From Panopea generosa (Eukaryota; Mollusca; Bivalvia; Adapedonta; Hiatellidae), in NCBI GenBank assembly GCA_029582155.1, contig CM055901.1:42805616-42869615 (forward strand): DNA of 64,000 bases, given 5' to 3'. Each line of letters begins with the position of its first letter. Position 1 is the stretch's first letter. Below, one piece after another: positions 37,928 to 51,597 of this stretch. Below the pieces are notes generated by a model. The model was not told where the DNA came from. It saw nothing but the letters and a program-made list of their open reading frames with translations, and did not search any database. The translations under genes were made by a program, and so were the position numbers.

Positions 37928-38685
37928 CTGCCGGGCTTTATGCCGGCAAAGCCGTGTTTATGTCGTCATGATCAAGCCTTGCCGTGTTGATCCCCGCCAA
38001 AATGACCCTGCCCGACGGGGATTGTTTTTTATTCCTCGAATTTCATTTTGCCATGTATAATATAGAGGCAATCAGAAACAAATCAAGCAATACAAATATT
38101 ACGGACATTGTATTATGTGATTTTATTTTGCATAAAATCAACCAAACGCTACAATGATATTAACCAAACGCTACAATAATATCAACCAAACGCTATAATA
38201 ATATCAACCAAACGCTACAATGATATCAACCAAACGCTACAATGATATCAACTAAACGCTACAATGATATTAACCAAACGCTGCAATAATATCAACCAAA
38301 CGCTATAATAATATCAACCAAACGCTACAATAATTTCAACCAAACGCTACAATGATATCAGTCAAACGCTACAATAATATCAACCAAACGCTATAATAAT
38401 ATCAACCAAACGCTACAATAATATCAACCAAACGCTACAATAATATCAACCAAACGCTACAATGATATCAACCAAACGCTACAATAATATCAACCAAACG
38501 ATACAATGATATCAACCAAACGCTACAATAATTTCAACCAAACGCTACAATAATATCAACCAAACGCTACAATATCAACCGAACGCTACAATGATATCAA
38601 CCAAACGCTAAAATGATATCAACCAAACGCTACAATGATATCAATCAGATTAGGACGGCGTATGGATATTTATTAAGCCGGGCAG
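37928..38685. mobile_element. Candidate TIR element enclosing a 22-bp array
   Basis: The left boundary reads CTGCCGGGCTTTATG and the reverse complement of the right boundary reads CTGCCCGGCTTAATA (12 of 15 bases agree). Similar flanks (TACATTT left, TACTTTG right) could be a decayed target duplication. The left 120 bases are markedly GC-rich against their surroundings. Most of the remainder is minisatellite. The inverted repeats are short, so the call is tentative. Confidence 0.4.
38136..38645. repeat. 22-bp minisatellite, ~23 copies
   Basis: The unit is TATCAACCAAACGCTACAAT plus AA or GA. Variants (TATAAT, TTTCAA, GTCAAA, one shortened unit near 38571) recur in a patterned order, suggesting block duplication. 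Confidence 0.95.
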
Positions 38686-41600
38686 TACTTTGATATAACG
38701 TATGGCAAACATGACTCACCTGCTTGAAAAGGTGAGTCGCCGAGCCGCCACTAGGGAGCTTAAACCCTGTTTACTGGTACACCACATCTCGTTCCTTCGC
38801 CTGTCGTCATATCACGGATTAATACAGTGTTTGTAAAAGTAGTTCCGCTAGACCGTTCTCTTATAAATATGGCAGAATGCACATGTGCATTGCATCAAGA
38901 CATAAATACTCACGTAAATATTTCTAAAAAGACACAAATTATTATGTACACGATGACTTTGCAGAAGTCCGAGGAGCAAGAGAGCAATACTTCAGAATAC
39001 GACAAGAAGAAGATAAAGACATCTATACATTGTCTCCGTTCTTATAAAGCTTTTATTTTAAAATTTCCATTTTGAATAACTTTCGACAGGGTCCATGGCT
39101 ATACCATTAAGGGACAATTAAAAAAGATTTAGAAAAAACAGTTATATGCATAGGATTCCGTGACAGAATCGTGATGAATCGCCTTTAGGTGATACTGTAC
39201 TAAGTCCAACTCTTAATCCAAATATAGATACATGTATCCATTGTTTTTAGGATATGAATTCGTAACAGTCATAACATCATGACGTTTGTAAATATATCAA
39301 TTTAAAAATAAATGTCCAGTACTCTGTACTTTTCACAACTCTTTTTAACTTTTGATTTGAAGGATGAATATCTGCAGGATGTCAATATGAAAATATAATA
39401 CCGTAGTATATGTGTATACTTTTGTCTATTCTTATGGAAATGAGAATAACACATATACATGTTTTTGATAATATGCCAATATCATTCGCATATTTGTTTG
39501 AATAAAACTCAAACAGTATAACAATTTTATTATTTTCACTTGTTTGTATCAGTACAATAGAAATAAAAAATCAAATCTCAATATGTATTTCTAAAAATTG
39601 AATTAAATTATTAAAACTAGCGTTATAAAATGGTTGATGATATATTTAAATGACATTGTAGATAGTAACACTTCTTGATATAGGTATAAATTGTTCTAGA
39701 TTAAATAGTAGAGGAATATCTCAGAGTGAATCTGAGTTGAGTCAATGTCCTTCCGCAAGTAAGTGGCACTTGTTTTACACTCAGACCACTCGGTTATAGA
39801 GGAGTCCAGAGCTAAAAACATTTACTTTCAATTTTACCGTACATGAAGTTTACTTCTAAAGCGCCCTTAACTGTGTCGTTTTATACCTTTAATGTATAGT
39901 TCGTTATGACACAAGCTTCTCCAAAGCTATCGAGCAGCACGTTTGCCTAAGGCATCACTTGTCTTTTTAATTCAAATACTTTAGCAATGTTGTGTTCATT
40001 ATTTTACCGTACATATCAATGTTTAGGAATACTTGTATGTTATGATTTTTTTTCAAACAGTATGGAAGCTGTTTTAAATATATTGTGAACCGTAACCACC
40101 GATGACTACCATCTTTAAGGATTTGATAGTTGAAAAGAATAGATTAATAATATTCAATGGTTTCATTTGCATCAAAATATAAAATAGTATTGCAAAATGA
40201 TGATGATGTCTATTAACTAAACAGAGATTTCTGTGCAGTTCCGGAAGACGTAGCAAATGTATTAAAGAGCATTTTCCTGTTTACATACTTGTGTGGGTAT
40301 AAAGCTATATAGTTCAGCTTTTTATTTAAATCCTGGTTATAAAGCTTGTAGTGACTTTATTTGACATTTAAACAGACAAAATGTACAAGCCGACATTAAA
40401 GGGCAATTAGTTACGTTCAAAGAGGAGTCAAATTTTAGTTAGTTTGTAAAATGTTGAGACGCAGTTAATTTAATTTATATTCTTCAATGTAAAAGAAGAT
40501 AAAAACTACTGCTGCATTGACACACCGATTCTTGTGAGGTTCTTGTTACTTGTATTTTAATCACTGCTCACATTTACCAGTCCTGACATACTGCTCGTAT
40601 TACTTATTTCGGTTATCAATATATAGTTTATTTATAAATCATTGATGATACAACCTTTTTTTACTATAAATGTGTAAAGACGTGTTGTCTCCATTAAGTA
40701 TTTGCATGTTGTGGATAGTAGTATAAATATAACCAGGGTTACGTCATACCCATAGTGTCGTATTGTTAAGTGGATAGATTAGATTGACGGGGACTTTCAT
40801 TACTCAGTCTCGTTTTGATGGCGCGTGAAATGCACGGTTCCTTTGCGCCCGTAAGCAAGGTTTAAGTAGCTCACCACTCTAAAACATTTGTTTTTTCTTC
40901 CGTATGTAGTTTTGTATTAAACATGATAATGCTTGTTTTCCTTTTGCTTGTGATGTTGTGATTACTGTTTCACGTATTTGCTTCCTGTCCTGTTGGATAT
41001 ATAATATCACAAATCTTTCTAATTGCATTTTTCTGGATTGATTAGTAGTGCACTTTGGATAAACGTGTACTATATTGTTGATATCGTGAATATAACGCCC
41101 CCCTCCTCAATTAGTTGTGTTATGATATTGGTTTTGTCTTCGGGATCAGTTAAATCAACGTCATATCTGACATTGTTTGCGTAATAGGTCTAAATCTTTT
41201 GTTAATCAATAGCTTCGTTGCATGTTTACTTGCTATTTTATAATATGGGGACCTTCAATCATTCAACTATATAGTGTGGTTATAATGAGGAAGACGAAAA
41301 CTTTATCATGCCAATAACTCTTTATTGGAAAAAAAATGTCATCACGAGGTTGTTATATTATGTGTGTTTTAAGAAATTGATTGACATAATGTCTTTTCTA
41401 TGGTATATTGTTTCCTTATGTTTGATGGAATACAATCTGGGTGATCTTCCATAAAACTGACAAACATATCAATATATTATACGAATAAATGCTTTGATGT
41501 CTCTGTTGCAATGATTGTTGGTTTATCCTAGAGATTCTGATTGATTATAGATATGCATGCAAATATATACATGCAGTGAAGTAAAATGATTAAAGAAAGC

Positions 41601-42043
41601 AATGGATAGAATATAATGTAAGACATAAGTAAGTTATATTTACACATCCAAATAACGCTTAAAGTTTTATAAAGACTTACTTATAGAAATTCCAGAAAAT
41701 TGTTTTAAAGACACTTAAATTTCACATATTAAACACTTCGTTTTGTCATTGAACAAACGGGGCTTTTATTGCGTCTGATCTTTATACTATAAACAATATT
41801 AAATGTTAAGACGCACGTGTACAGTAAATCCATATTGTCTTACCATGTCCTTGTATTTCCAATCCAATTTAAAAACACTTTGCATAAGAATCATCCTGGC
41901 CCTCATGTTTGTCGTTTAAAGGCTGTTTCGAGATTACCGTTTACACGCACAAAAGGCAATTTTGTTTAATTTTCATCTAAATCTATTTCTGGAATTGATA
42001 TATCTTAATGAAGCAAATATGCTATCAAATTACATCAATGTAA

Positions 42044-42084
<41 letters not shown>

Positions 42085-42157
42085 ATATTTCGCATAATCG
42101 TGATCATCCGGGACAACACGTGTAATACATGAGTAATTGTTTGTTCTTTTTCTTTTC
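38686..42157. other. AT-rich sequence without recognised genes
   Basis: A weak tRNA-Leu/Ser-like stretch on the minus strand at 39722-39792 (TAACCGAGTGGTCTGAGTG as box A) may be a SINE head. A (GT)n microsatellite lies at 42044-42083. A 7-base C run lies at about 41098. Short frames at 38827-39075 and 40074-40256 have no recognised domain. Confidence 0.5.
42044..42083. repeat. (GT)n microsatellite
   Basis: About 18 GT units. Confidence 0.95.
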
Positions 42158-42740
42158 TTACGTTAATAGTTTTGCAACTAAATCAATAACTGTAGCTTTC
42201 AACTTCGAAATGAATTCAATAGATAGCAGCCTTGTTTGTATTGATACTAACGTTCTCTGCAGCTGTTCGAGAAATACTTGGGTTGCGGGACAGGTCCATA
42301 GCATGTGAATAATGATGTCTGACCAATTGTAGTAATCACTTATTGGACTGTCATTTTTGTTAATGTTATATAAATGCCGTTGTCTGTGAATTATTCTTGT
42401 CTTAAACCACCGCTGAGTCGAGTCTATTTTTCCTTTGAAATATAGATAAACATGAGGAGAATAACAAATATCCTTCCAAGTTTCTCCTTAAATGTTATCA
42501 ACAAGTTATTTTTCAACCTTTCTTACTTTGCAGGGATGAAACGATGTTTGAGGGTATTATGAAATGTAACATTTTACCTGAAAGTGTAGTTTTCAATATC
42601 TTCAATAGTTGATATTAAGCGGAGTTAATGTAAACACTTTTGTTTTATGCCATGATCATTTTTAAAGCTCTCCGCTAACATGTATTGATCATTCTAAAGA
42701 TAAATATTTTCATCATACCATACATCGTAATATACCGGTA
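42158..42740 (-). pseudogene. LINE ORF2 C-terminal remnant
   Basis: On the minus strand, from about 42489 down to the stop at 42158-42160, about 110 codons are open. They show W-K-D-I-C, F-K-G-K-I, Q-R-W-F-K-T-R-I-I-H-R and L-W-T-C-P-A-T-Q-V-F-L. This is the post-reverse-transcriptase region of LINE ORF2 (commonly Q-W-F-Q-Y-R-I-x-H-R-I-L, then H-L-F-W-x-C-P). Further upstream, to about 42740, the same strand shows V-W-Y-D-E-N-I, A-E-S-F-K and L-I-S-T-I-E-D in frames broken by stops and shifts. I lean to an L1/Tx1-like clade, but the reverse transcriptase core is missing. The CCHC cysteines expected before the H-L-F-W motif are also missing. Confidence 0.75.
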
Positions 42741-45735
42741 CTCTGCCTTTTAAAATATATTATTAGAATAATAGGAATTGATTTAACATTCACTTTTTAA
42801 TCAAATAAGTCACCGATTAACCAATTAAAACATCAATAAAATTTATTAGTTTTATGTTGTCATTTAAGAAATATTCACCTAAAACTGCTAGTTTCTTAAA
42901 GAATATATTGAAATACATGTTTCCTCTTGCCTTCATTCACAAATTTAAATCTAATCCATACTGTTTACTATAACCGTACTTTTTTATTCTTGCTGGATTT
43001 TTCCAAATAAATTAAAAAGATATACTACCAAGTTCTAAAATAATCGTTTCTATTAAACTTGGGTAATTATTACCATTTTGTGTTTTATTGCGTTTTGAAT
43101 ATTGTTTCTGCTTATCCATTGCGCAGCTAACATTAACACCAGTATCAAGCAGAACTGGATACTTGTGATATTTTGTATTTTCAATGTGTATATGTGTTTT
43201 TTAGATTGAATAACAAAAGGCATAGATAGGAAATAGCTAACAATAATTAAAATTAAAACCTATGTTTCAATTCCTTTCTGTCATAGAAATACTCAAAGCG
43301 ATGAATCTGCCTATCCATTTTCTAATTGATATTTGCATCAGAATACTTTGCATGACTAAATTATTTTGATAGTTTTCATTTTAAACAATGAAGGTTTTGT
43401 TTTTTCAATATTTCTAAGTAATGATAATTAAAACTCTTGTTTCAATTTCTGTTATAGTAAAATTCGAAGCGGTGACTAAGTTTCCTGATTGCCACTCGTT
43501 AGTCGTCCCCAAGATCGCTTGCTGTGACACTGTCAATGTATTTCGTGATCAGCTTAACTAGTGAGTTAAAATATTGGGACAATTAAAAACTGAAATCATG
43601 AGAAAAGTGACGGAAAACAACGGCGAACCAATAGCAAGTCTATTACTCATCACAGTAATATCCACGTGCACGTCATGGCTATGCGTACTGGGATATCGAG
43701 GCTTATGAATTGCATGCGTCCTGTTATTTGATAGAACCTTACAATGTAATTTTTGCTTTTTTCATTGAATTTTGCTATGTTTATCAGGAAAGAATTGTAG
43801 CCTTTTTCATTTTTATAAAAACGTATCATCTTCAACTCATGTTGCTCTATTTTAATTCGTTTATTTAATAGTAATATATGAAATATAAATGTGACTGAAT
43901 TTCATACATTTTATTTAATATTGTTTAAACCAAAAAATGTATGTATACTGTATATGCCGTCTACATTATTTATATTTCAATAACACAATTATATTGTTTT
44001 AATTTTTAAAATAGTTAGTATATGCAGCTATTAAACGAGACCAACAGTTGCTCAAAAAATAATAGTATGTAAAGTTAAACGTATGATCGTTAGAAACATA
44101 AATTTATTTTTTAAACATAATTATCTGTTGCTTATGGATAAGTTTCTTTGATTCTATGAGACATTATCAAGTCATTGTATACTGCAGCTATTCAAAGATA
44201 TCAACTAAGTGACCAACATTTGAAGAGAAACACATTTTTTACTACAATATATATATTTGAAGGTATCACTAGAAGAAAACAATATGTAAATGAAAAAAAA
44301 ATCCATTGAAAAAATCGTTAACCATAAATAGGTTTGACTTATCTCATGTAATTAAAATGTAGTCACCTCTACCTCGACAAAAAAATCTTCTTTGAAACAT
44401 ACTTTATATTTACTGTTTACTTTATTTACTTTGGAAATATTTCAAAAGGGTTTAAATAATTCTGTATCTTTCTTTGACACATTTAAAGGTTAATATATCG
44501 GATTTAAACTAGTATTGGGAATATCTTTACTTAATGATAGTTGTTAAATAACAGCTACTGCCAAATTGAACAACGTTACATGGCGTCATATGGTATTGTA
44601 CTTGAATTGGTTTAAACATATTTATTCATAAATTATGTACAGCATATTCCACAACATATTTAGTAAAAGGATTGAAACGAAAGAAAATATTTCTTATATA
44701 GTTTCTCTCCTCAGTAACTTATACAAACATTTGTGTAAGGTGGCGAAGATTCATTAGATTAGTTTTGATATATTAACAAAATAGAGTTCTATAAAAGATA
44801 TATGATTTTTACATCGATAGTTGTATGTCTTGTTAAGTTTTGAAAGAAAACAAAATTTTATAATTAATCATATAAATTAGAATTAAAAACAAAATAAACA
44901 GAAAAAAAAGGTGGACGAGTTCAGGACTAAGGCGAGCGAGCCAAGGGAAACAGACAGCAACATATAAATTATTATTATTATAATTATAATAATTGTTATT
45001 ATAATTATTATTGTTATTATTATTATTATTATTGTTATTTACAAGTCAACAGCTCTATTGTACTTGAATTGACAAAACTATGATCACAAGTGAGCTTCCA
45101 GAAATTTTAAATATGTTCATTTGAAACAATTTGAATTCAGCCTCATTTCAATGTCTTAATAGTGTTTCATTCGTCGATGGATTGTACATAGCACAATGCC
45201 TATTATGTATTTCGTTATCATAGTTATGTTTTACGTATTATAATGAATGCAGTGATGCCTGGAGAGAAGAGAAGTTGATTAGAAATTGGAAATGTAATAC
45301 ATTAAATGACAATAAATTTCAACATGTGTAATGATTTATAAAACAATTTAAATGACTATAACAAAACACTATATGATCCTCTTAAGTTTGGTTGTTATTC
45401 TTACGAAGTTTTCTTTCTGATTAACAGTAAATAACAGTTCTCGTAGAAACGGCGTGATTCATGTCGACATAAAACGCAATTTCGTTTCATTTATTACTAT
45501 AATACGACAGTTAATTTGACAACATGATGGAATATTTGATTTTGTATAATTGTCAATTCTGAAAGGAAATTTTGCGCTTCAATAATGAATTCATTAAAAC
45601 ATTTCAAAAGTGTATATTTACTTTCTTTAATTTGCACTTCACTCTTTAATAGATATCAGATATGGCAATTATGAAAATAAATTATATCGTACATGTCATT
45701 TATCACTTTTTGCATAATGTTTTATTATATTCTTA
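42741..45735. other. AT-rich sequence, nothing recognised
   Basis: No gene seen. A compound (TTA)n-type stretch lies at about 44968-45042. Possible older LINE sequence upstream of 42740 could not be followed. Confidence 0.5.
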
Positions 45736-46120
45736 TATTCTTAAACATAGAAACGGCATGTTCAGTTATATAATGTTTATCAATTTATGGACATGTTCTT
45801 ATAGTCTTAAACATAGGCAGAACTTGTTTAATTATATAATGTTTGTCAATTTATGGACAACATGTTCTTATATTCTTAAACATGGACAGAACTTGTTCAA
45901 TTAATTAACGTTTATCAATTTATGGACAACATGTTCTTATATTCTTAAACATAGACAGAACATGTTTAATTATATAATGTCTATCAATTCATGGACATCA
46001 TGTTTGATATTCTTAAACATTTACAGAACATGTTCAATTATATAATGTTAATCAATTCATGGACATCATGTTCGATGTTCTTAAACATTTACAGAACATG
46101 TTCAATTATGTAATATTCAT
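45736..46120. repeat. 66-69-bp minisatellite, ~5-6 copies
   Basis: Each unit contains TATATAATGTTTATCAATTT, ATGGACAACATGTTCTTATA and TTCTTAAACATAGACAGAAC. Units near the 5' end are 66 bp and later ones 69 bp. As multiples of three, they create chance open frames (45662-45904 and 46059-46331). Confidence 0.9.
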
Positions 46121-46433
46121 CATTTATCGACGTGTTCTTCTATTCTTTCACATTTACGGAAAAGTTAAAAGTATAAAACATTTATCACTGATGAATAAAT
46201 TCTTATCTTCCTGCATGAATATAGAAAAAATACATAATTATACGTCATATAATTTATCATGCGATAACAATATTCTAATTATATGTTATCACTTTATGAT
46301 CGCTTTTATCTTCTTACTTATATATATATAAATAATTGATATTGTATCTATGGTTTGCATCATTGTAGCAAGGCGCATTCGCCGTAGTCTGGTCTGTACA
46401 TTTATGTCTTGGTTATTTACAAATTATTATCTC

Positions 46434-46434
46434 C

Positions 46435-46491
<57 letters not shown>
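46434..46491. repeat. (AT)n(GT)n microsatellite
   Basis: About 8 AT units run directly into about 20 GT units. Confidence 0.95.
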
Positions 46492-46493
<2 letters not shown>

Positions 46494-46784
46494 GAGATAA
46501 TTACTTGTACATGTATCGACCAAACTACGGCGAGCGCACCTAGCTATAATGTACCATAGATACAATATCAAGATATCTGCCAAACCAATGAATTTTGTGT
46601 CAATCTTGACTTATATACTATGATTTTGCATGCAACACATCTGGACTGGACGGACAATTTACATACATAAACTAATAGCTTTATATGTGTAGTATCCAGT
46701 TAAGGATTCATGACTACTCACATGTCATATAAAGGAGATATTTTGAAACCCGTAGGTACATGAAGATACATTGAAATCATCAGA

Positions 46785-47860
46785 TGTATACTTTCATTCA
46801 TCGCGTTATGATGACAGTATTATCAAATGTATACATTCATTCATCGCGTTATGATGCTGTATTACAAGATGAATATATTCGTTCATCGCTTTATGATGAC
46901 AGTATTATGAGAAGTATACATTCGTTCTTTACGTTATGATGACAGTATTATCTGATGTATACATTCGTTCATCACGTTATGGTGAAAGTATTATGAGATG
47001 TATACATTCGTTCATTACGTTATGATGACACTATTATCTGATGTATACATTCTTCATTACGTTATGATGACAGTATAATCAGATGTATACATTCGTTCGT
47101 CGCGTTAAGATGACAGTATTATCAGATGTATACATTCGTTCTTCCCGTTATGATGATACTATTATCAGATTTATATATTCGTTCATCGCGTTACGATGAC
47201 AGTATTATCAGATGTATACATTCGTTCATCACGTAATGATGACAGTATTATGAGATGTATACATTCGTTCATAACGTTATGATGACACTATTATCTGATG
47301 TATACATTCTTCATTACGTTATGATGACAGTATTATCAGATGTATACATTCGTTCGTCGCGTTAAGATGACAGTATTATCAGATGTATACATTCGTTCGT
47401 CCCGTTATGATGATACTATTATCAGATTTATATATTCGTTCATCGCGTTACGATGACAGTATTATCAGATGTATACATTCGTTTATCGCGTTTTGATGAA
47501 AGTATTATCATAAGTATACATTCGTTCATCGCGTAATGAAAACAGTATTATCAAATGTATACATTCTTCATTACGTTACGATGACAGTATTACATGTATC
47601 AGATGTATACATTTGTTCATCGAATTACGATGACAGTATTATCAGATTTATACTTTCGTTCATCGCGTTATGATGCTGTATTACCAGATGTATACATTCG
47701 TTCATCGCGTTATGATGACAGTATTATCAGATCTATACATTCATTCGTCGCGTTATGATGACAGTATTATCAGATCTATACATTCAACCATCGAGTTATG
47801 ATGACATTATTATCAGAAGTTTACATTCGTTCATCGCGTTATGATGACAGTATTATGTCG
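46785..47860. repeat. 43-bp minisatellite with higher-order repeats, ~25 copies
   Basis: The unit is TATCAGATGTATACATTCGT followed by TCATCGCGTTATGATGACAGTAT. A six-unit block starting at 46992 recurs at 47249, a shift of 257 bp. The same unit variants appear in the same order, including a short unit with CATTCTTCATTACG and a GTCGCGTTAAGATG unit followed by a TCCCGTTATGATGATACTA unit. This is higher-order repeat structure like that of satellite DNA. Confidence 0.9.
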
Positions 47861-48690
47861 AAAGGAAAGCGAAAGTACAAGAAGATACAAAGGATTATAC
47901 TTATTCTATTTATTTATATTTATTTTGAATAAGTAAATAATGAATTTATCCATATTGCATACAGAGACATATGTCTAACTAGCCTTAGGGCTCATACTCA
48001 ATTCCCTTCATAATCGCATAATTTAGCTCAAATCTGTTCCAATTTCAAAAAATATTCACAGACAATCATTACCAAACATGAAAGAAATACTTATAAAATG
48101 GTTACCACACCATTTTGGTCAATTTCTCCGTTCATATAGCAACGGAACTTGCGACTTTTTCATTAAATTCTCCTTTAACTAATATTTTATTAAGTCTAAC
48201 CCCAGGTTTATTTCTATTGTCACAATTTATATTACATTAGACGACAATGAACTCTGTCGATCTTTAATAAAATAAAAACGATGTTGTCGTTTCCATATCG
48301 TATTAAGCGTAATTACTTACGTTCGATATCATAATAGGTCGACTAATACTAATTCTGTCTGGCATCACTAAGTAATCTCAGAAAGCATATTGGAGATTTA
48401 CGGTTTAACATGTTTTACTGATACTATATCATATTTGTGGCAACTTATTATTGCATAACAATAAATATTTACTACTTCATGAATATTATACATTTTACTT
48501 CATTTGTAACGAGAAACATTTATTTTCTGTAAAAATCTTTAATAGAAGTGGTAAACGAAATATAAGATTTACATCGCATTGATGTATATAAATGAAAAAC
48601 ATATATATAGAAAACGTATCAGAAGATGTTACTAACTACATACTATCAGTATGACTACTCTATACGCTCTATGACTCTGTGCGAATGTAA
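47861..48690. other. AT-rich sequence, nothing recognised
   Basis: No coding pattern or repeat family was recognised. Confidence 0.5.
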
Positions 48691-48870
48691 TTTCTGGAAT
48701 TTTGGGTTCAGAGAGTTAATTCAGCTCGAGTACGTCTTGGCAGTTCCAGGAGCAAGTCTGCAAATTACACTTTGCATTACCCCTCACGGATAGGACGATG
48801 GTGTCGTGGAGATTTGACCGCTCAAGCTGATGGTCACAAGTTTAATCCAAGGCTTGAACCGATGGCCTAC
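48691..48870 (+). repeat. Possible tRNA-derived SINE
   Basis: A tRNA-like stretch has a box A-like GATGGTGTCGTGGAGATTTG and a box B-like GGTCACAAGTTTAATCC at suitable spacing. A 72-codon frame crossing it (48772-48990) is explained by the repeat. Confidence 0.4.
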
Positions 48871-49771
48871 CAAAGTCAAACTTTTTATATATTTAAACTA
48901 GTTGACTCAGCTATTTTCATTTTCGCATACTGTGTTTCCAAGACATCATTTTTGTGTAAGCCCAACATTGATTTGTGTTCTGTATTCTGAAGTACATAAT
49001 TATAAAAAGTTTGCATAGAAATAATGCCGTTCAAATAAAAAACTAACATTAGAATAAGGAAAACTATATAATAGAATAAGAAGAAACCAGGCTTATTTAT
49101 AACCGCTAGTATGTGAACGTAAGCATGTTCTATTTCAAAGGGATCGTGCAATATCAACTAGTATATATCATTCTTTAATTCCCTTTTACAGCACAACCGC
49201 TGTGAAGGAGAAAATATTCTCAGGAAAATAAATAAAACTGAATTATAATGTTTTTGTTTATTGTAGTTCTTATCAATGAAATATGAAATTTTAATCTTTC
49301 CTAAAATATGTCACCAAACAAAATTGTTACCTAATATTTATGTAGATTTTAAGTGGAAACTGCATACAGTTATTATAAATATTATATTTATATATTAAAA
49401 TCAGAAAAACAAGCCAATACGCATTAAACATTAAAGAATGCATATTGCATGTCTCTTTATTTGCACTCTTCACTCAATATACATTGACTTCGGTTTCCAC
49501 AAAATAGAAATCTTTTAAATTGTATTACCGTATATGATAAAAAAAAGACGTTATAAATGATATAAACAGACTGCTGTTTGATAAAAAAAAGACACGTCAA
49601 TGATATCTGAGGTTTATTTCCTGTCAGACATAAGTCATTAAAATGTGGTTGTAGTATATGCTTTTTTTAATATTTGTTTTGATACTTCTCTTTTCGGAGA
49701 TATATTTTTTTTACTTTCGTATTTAATTGCTCAAATATAATTTTTTGAATACTTTCATTATTTATTTCCAG
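48871..49771. other. Probable intron upstream of the receptor exon
   Basis: AT-rich sequence ending in a pyrimidine-rich tract and TTTATTTCCAG, a good 3' splice site. No upstream exon coding transmembrane helices 1-2 was recognised here or further 5' in the window. Confidence 0.45.
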
Positions 49772-49893
49772 TTCGTTGCCTTCTTTTCGTACAGCTGGCG
49801 ATTGGGAGAGGTCGTATGCAAATCTGTGCACTACATACAGAATGTTTCTGCCATTTGCTCCGTCACCACGCTCACCGTGATGAGTATGGAGAG
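49772..49893 (+). CDS. Single exon of a rhodopsin-family (class A) peptide GPCR: TM3 and E-R-F motif
   Basis: This 122-base exon encodes 40 residues plus two bases. It contains S-W-R-L-G-E-V-V-C-K (extracellular loop 1 Trp and the disulfide Cys at the top of helix 3), then V-H-Y-I-Q-N-V-S-A-I-C-S-V-T-T-L-T-V-M-S-M (helix 3), then E-R-F, the DRY-motif equivalent. The pattern W-x-x-G-x-x-x-C-K ... S-V-x-T-L-T-x-M-S-x-E-R is typical of neuropeptide receptors. It is preceded by TTTCCAG and followed by GTTTGT, splitting the Arg codon after two bases; many class A receptors have an intron at this position. The subtype cannot be fixed from 40 residues. No stop or frameshift is present, so it looks like a live host exon. 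Other exons were not found. Confidence 0.85.
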
Positions 49894-49979
49894 GTTTGTA
49901 TCTTACACTTAAATATTTATTCTCTGCATTACCTTTAAATTTCGCATGATTTCATGCAGTTTAACGTTTTCAATGTATT

Positions 49980-50175
49980 TAGAGGAGAGGTTCTAGGTCT
50001 GGTCGGCCCGGTGTCAGTATAATGTGACTGGGTGGGGTATCATACCATGTGTCTGCGGCATGATACTCCAGTGTGACAGCGCTTAGAATACTGTCTCAAG
50101 TAGACACCGTCGCGATATGACTGAAAAATTGTTGAAAGCGACGCTAAACACCATACAACAACTACTACAACAACA
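49980..50175 (+). repeat. SINE 3' body with (CAACTA)n-like tail
   Basis: It contains GTCAGTATAATGTGACTGGG, TGGGGTATCATACCATGTGT, GATACTCCAGTGTGACAGCG and GTTGAAAGCGACGCTAAACA, nearly identical in order to 59225-59400. The tRNA-derived head is missing (5'-truncated). It lies about 90 bases downstream of the receptor exon, in the putative intron. Confidence 0.8.
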
Positions 50176-51536
<1,361 letters not shown>

Positions 51537-51597
51537 CCCATCCGCCATAAACACGCCATAAACACGCCCATCCGCCATAAACACGCCCATCCGCAGA
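51537..51597. repeat. Short CGCCCATCCGCCATAAACA tandem repeat
   Basis: Two to three imperfect units of CGCCCATCCGCCATAAACA, one truncated to CGCCATAAACA. Confidence 0.85.

Noticed and set aside
38136-38645. Possible CRISPR-like array (22-bp repeats)
   Set aside because: The repeats are head-to-tail without unique spacers and the genome is eukaryotic. It is a minisatellite.
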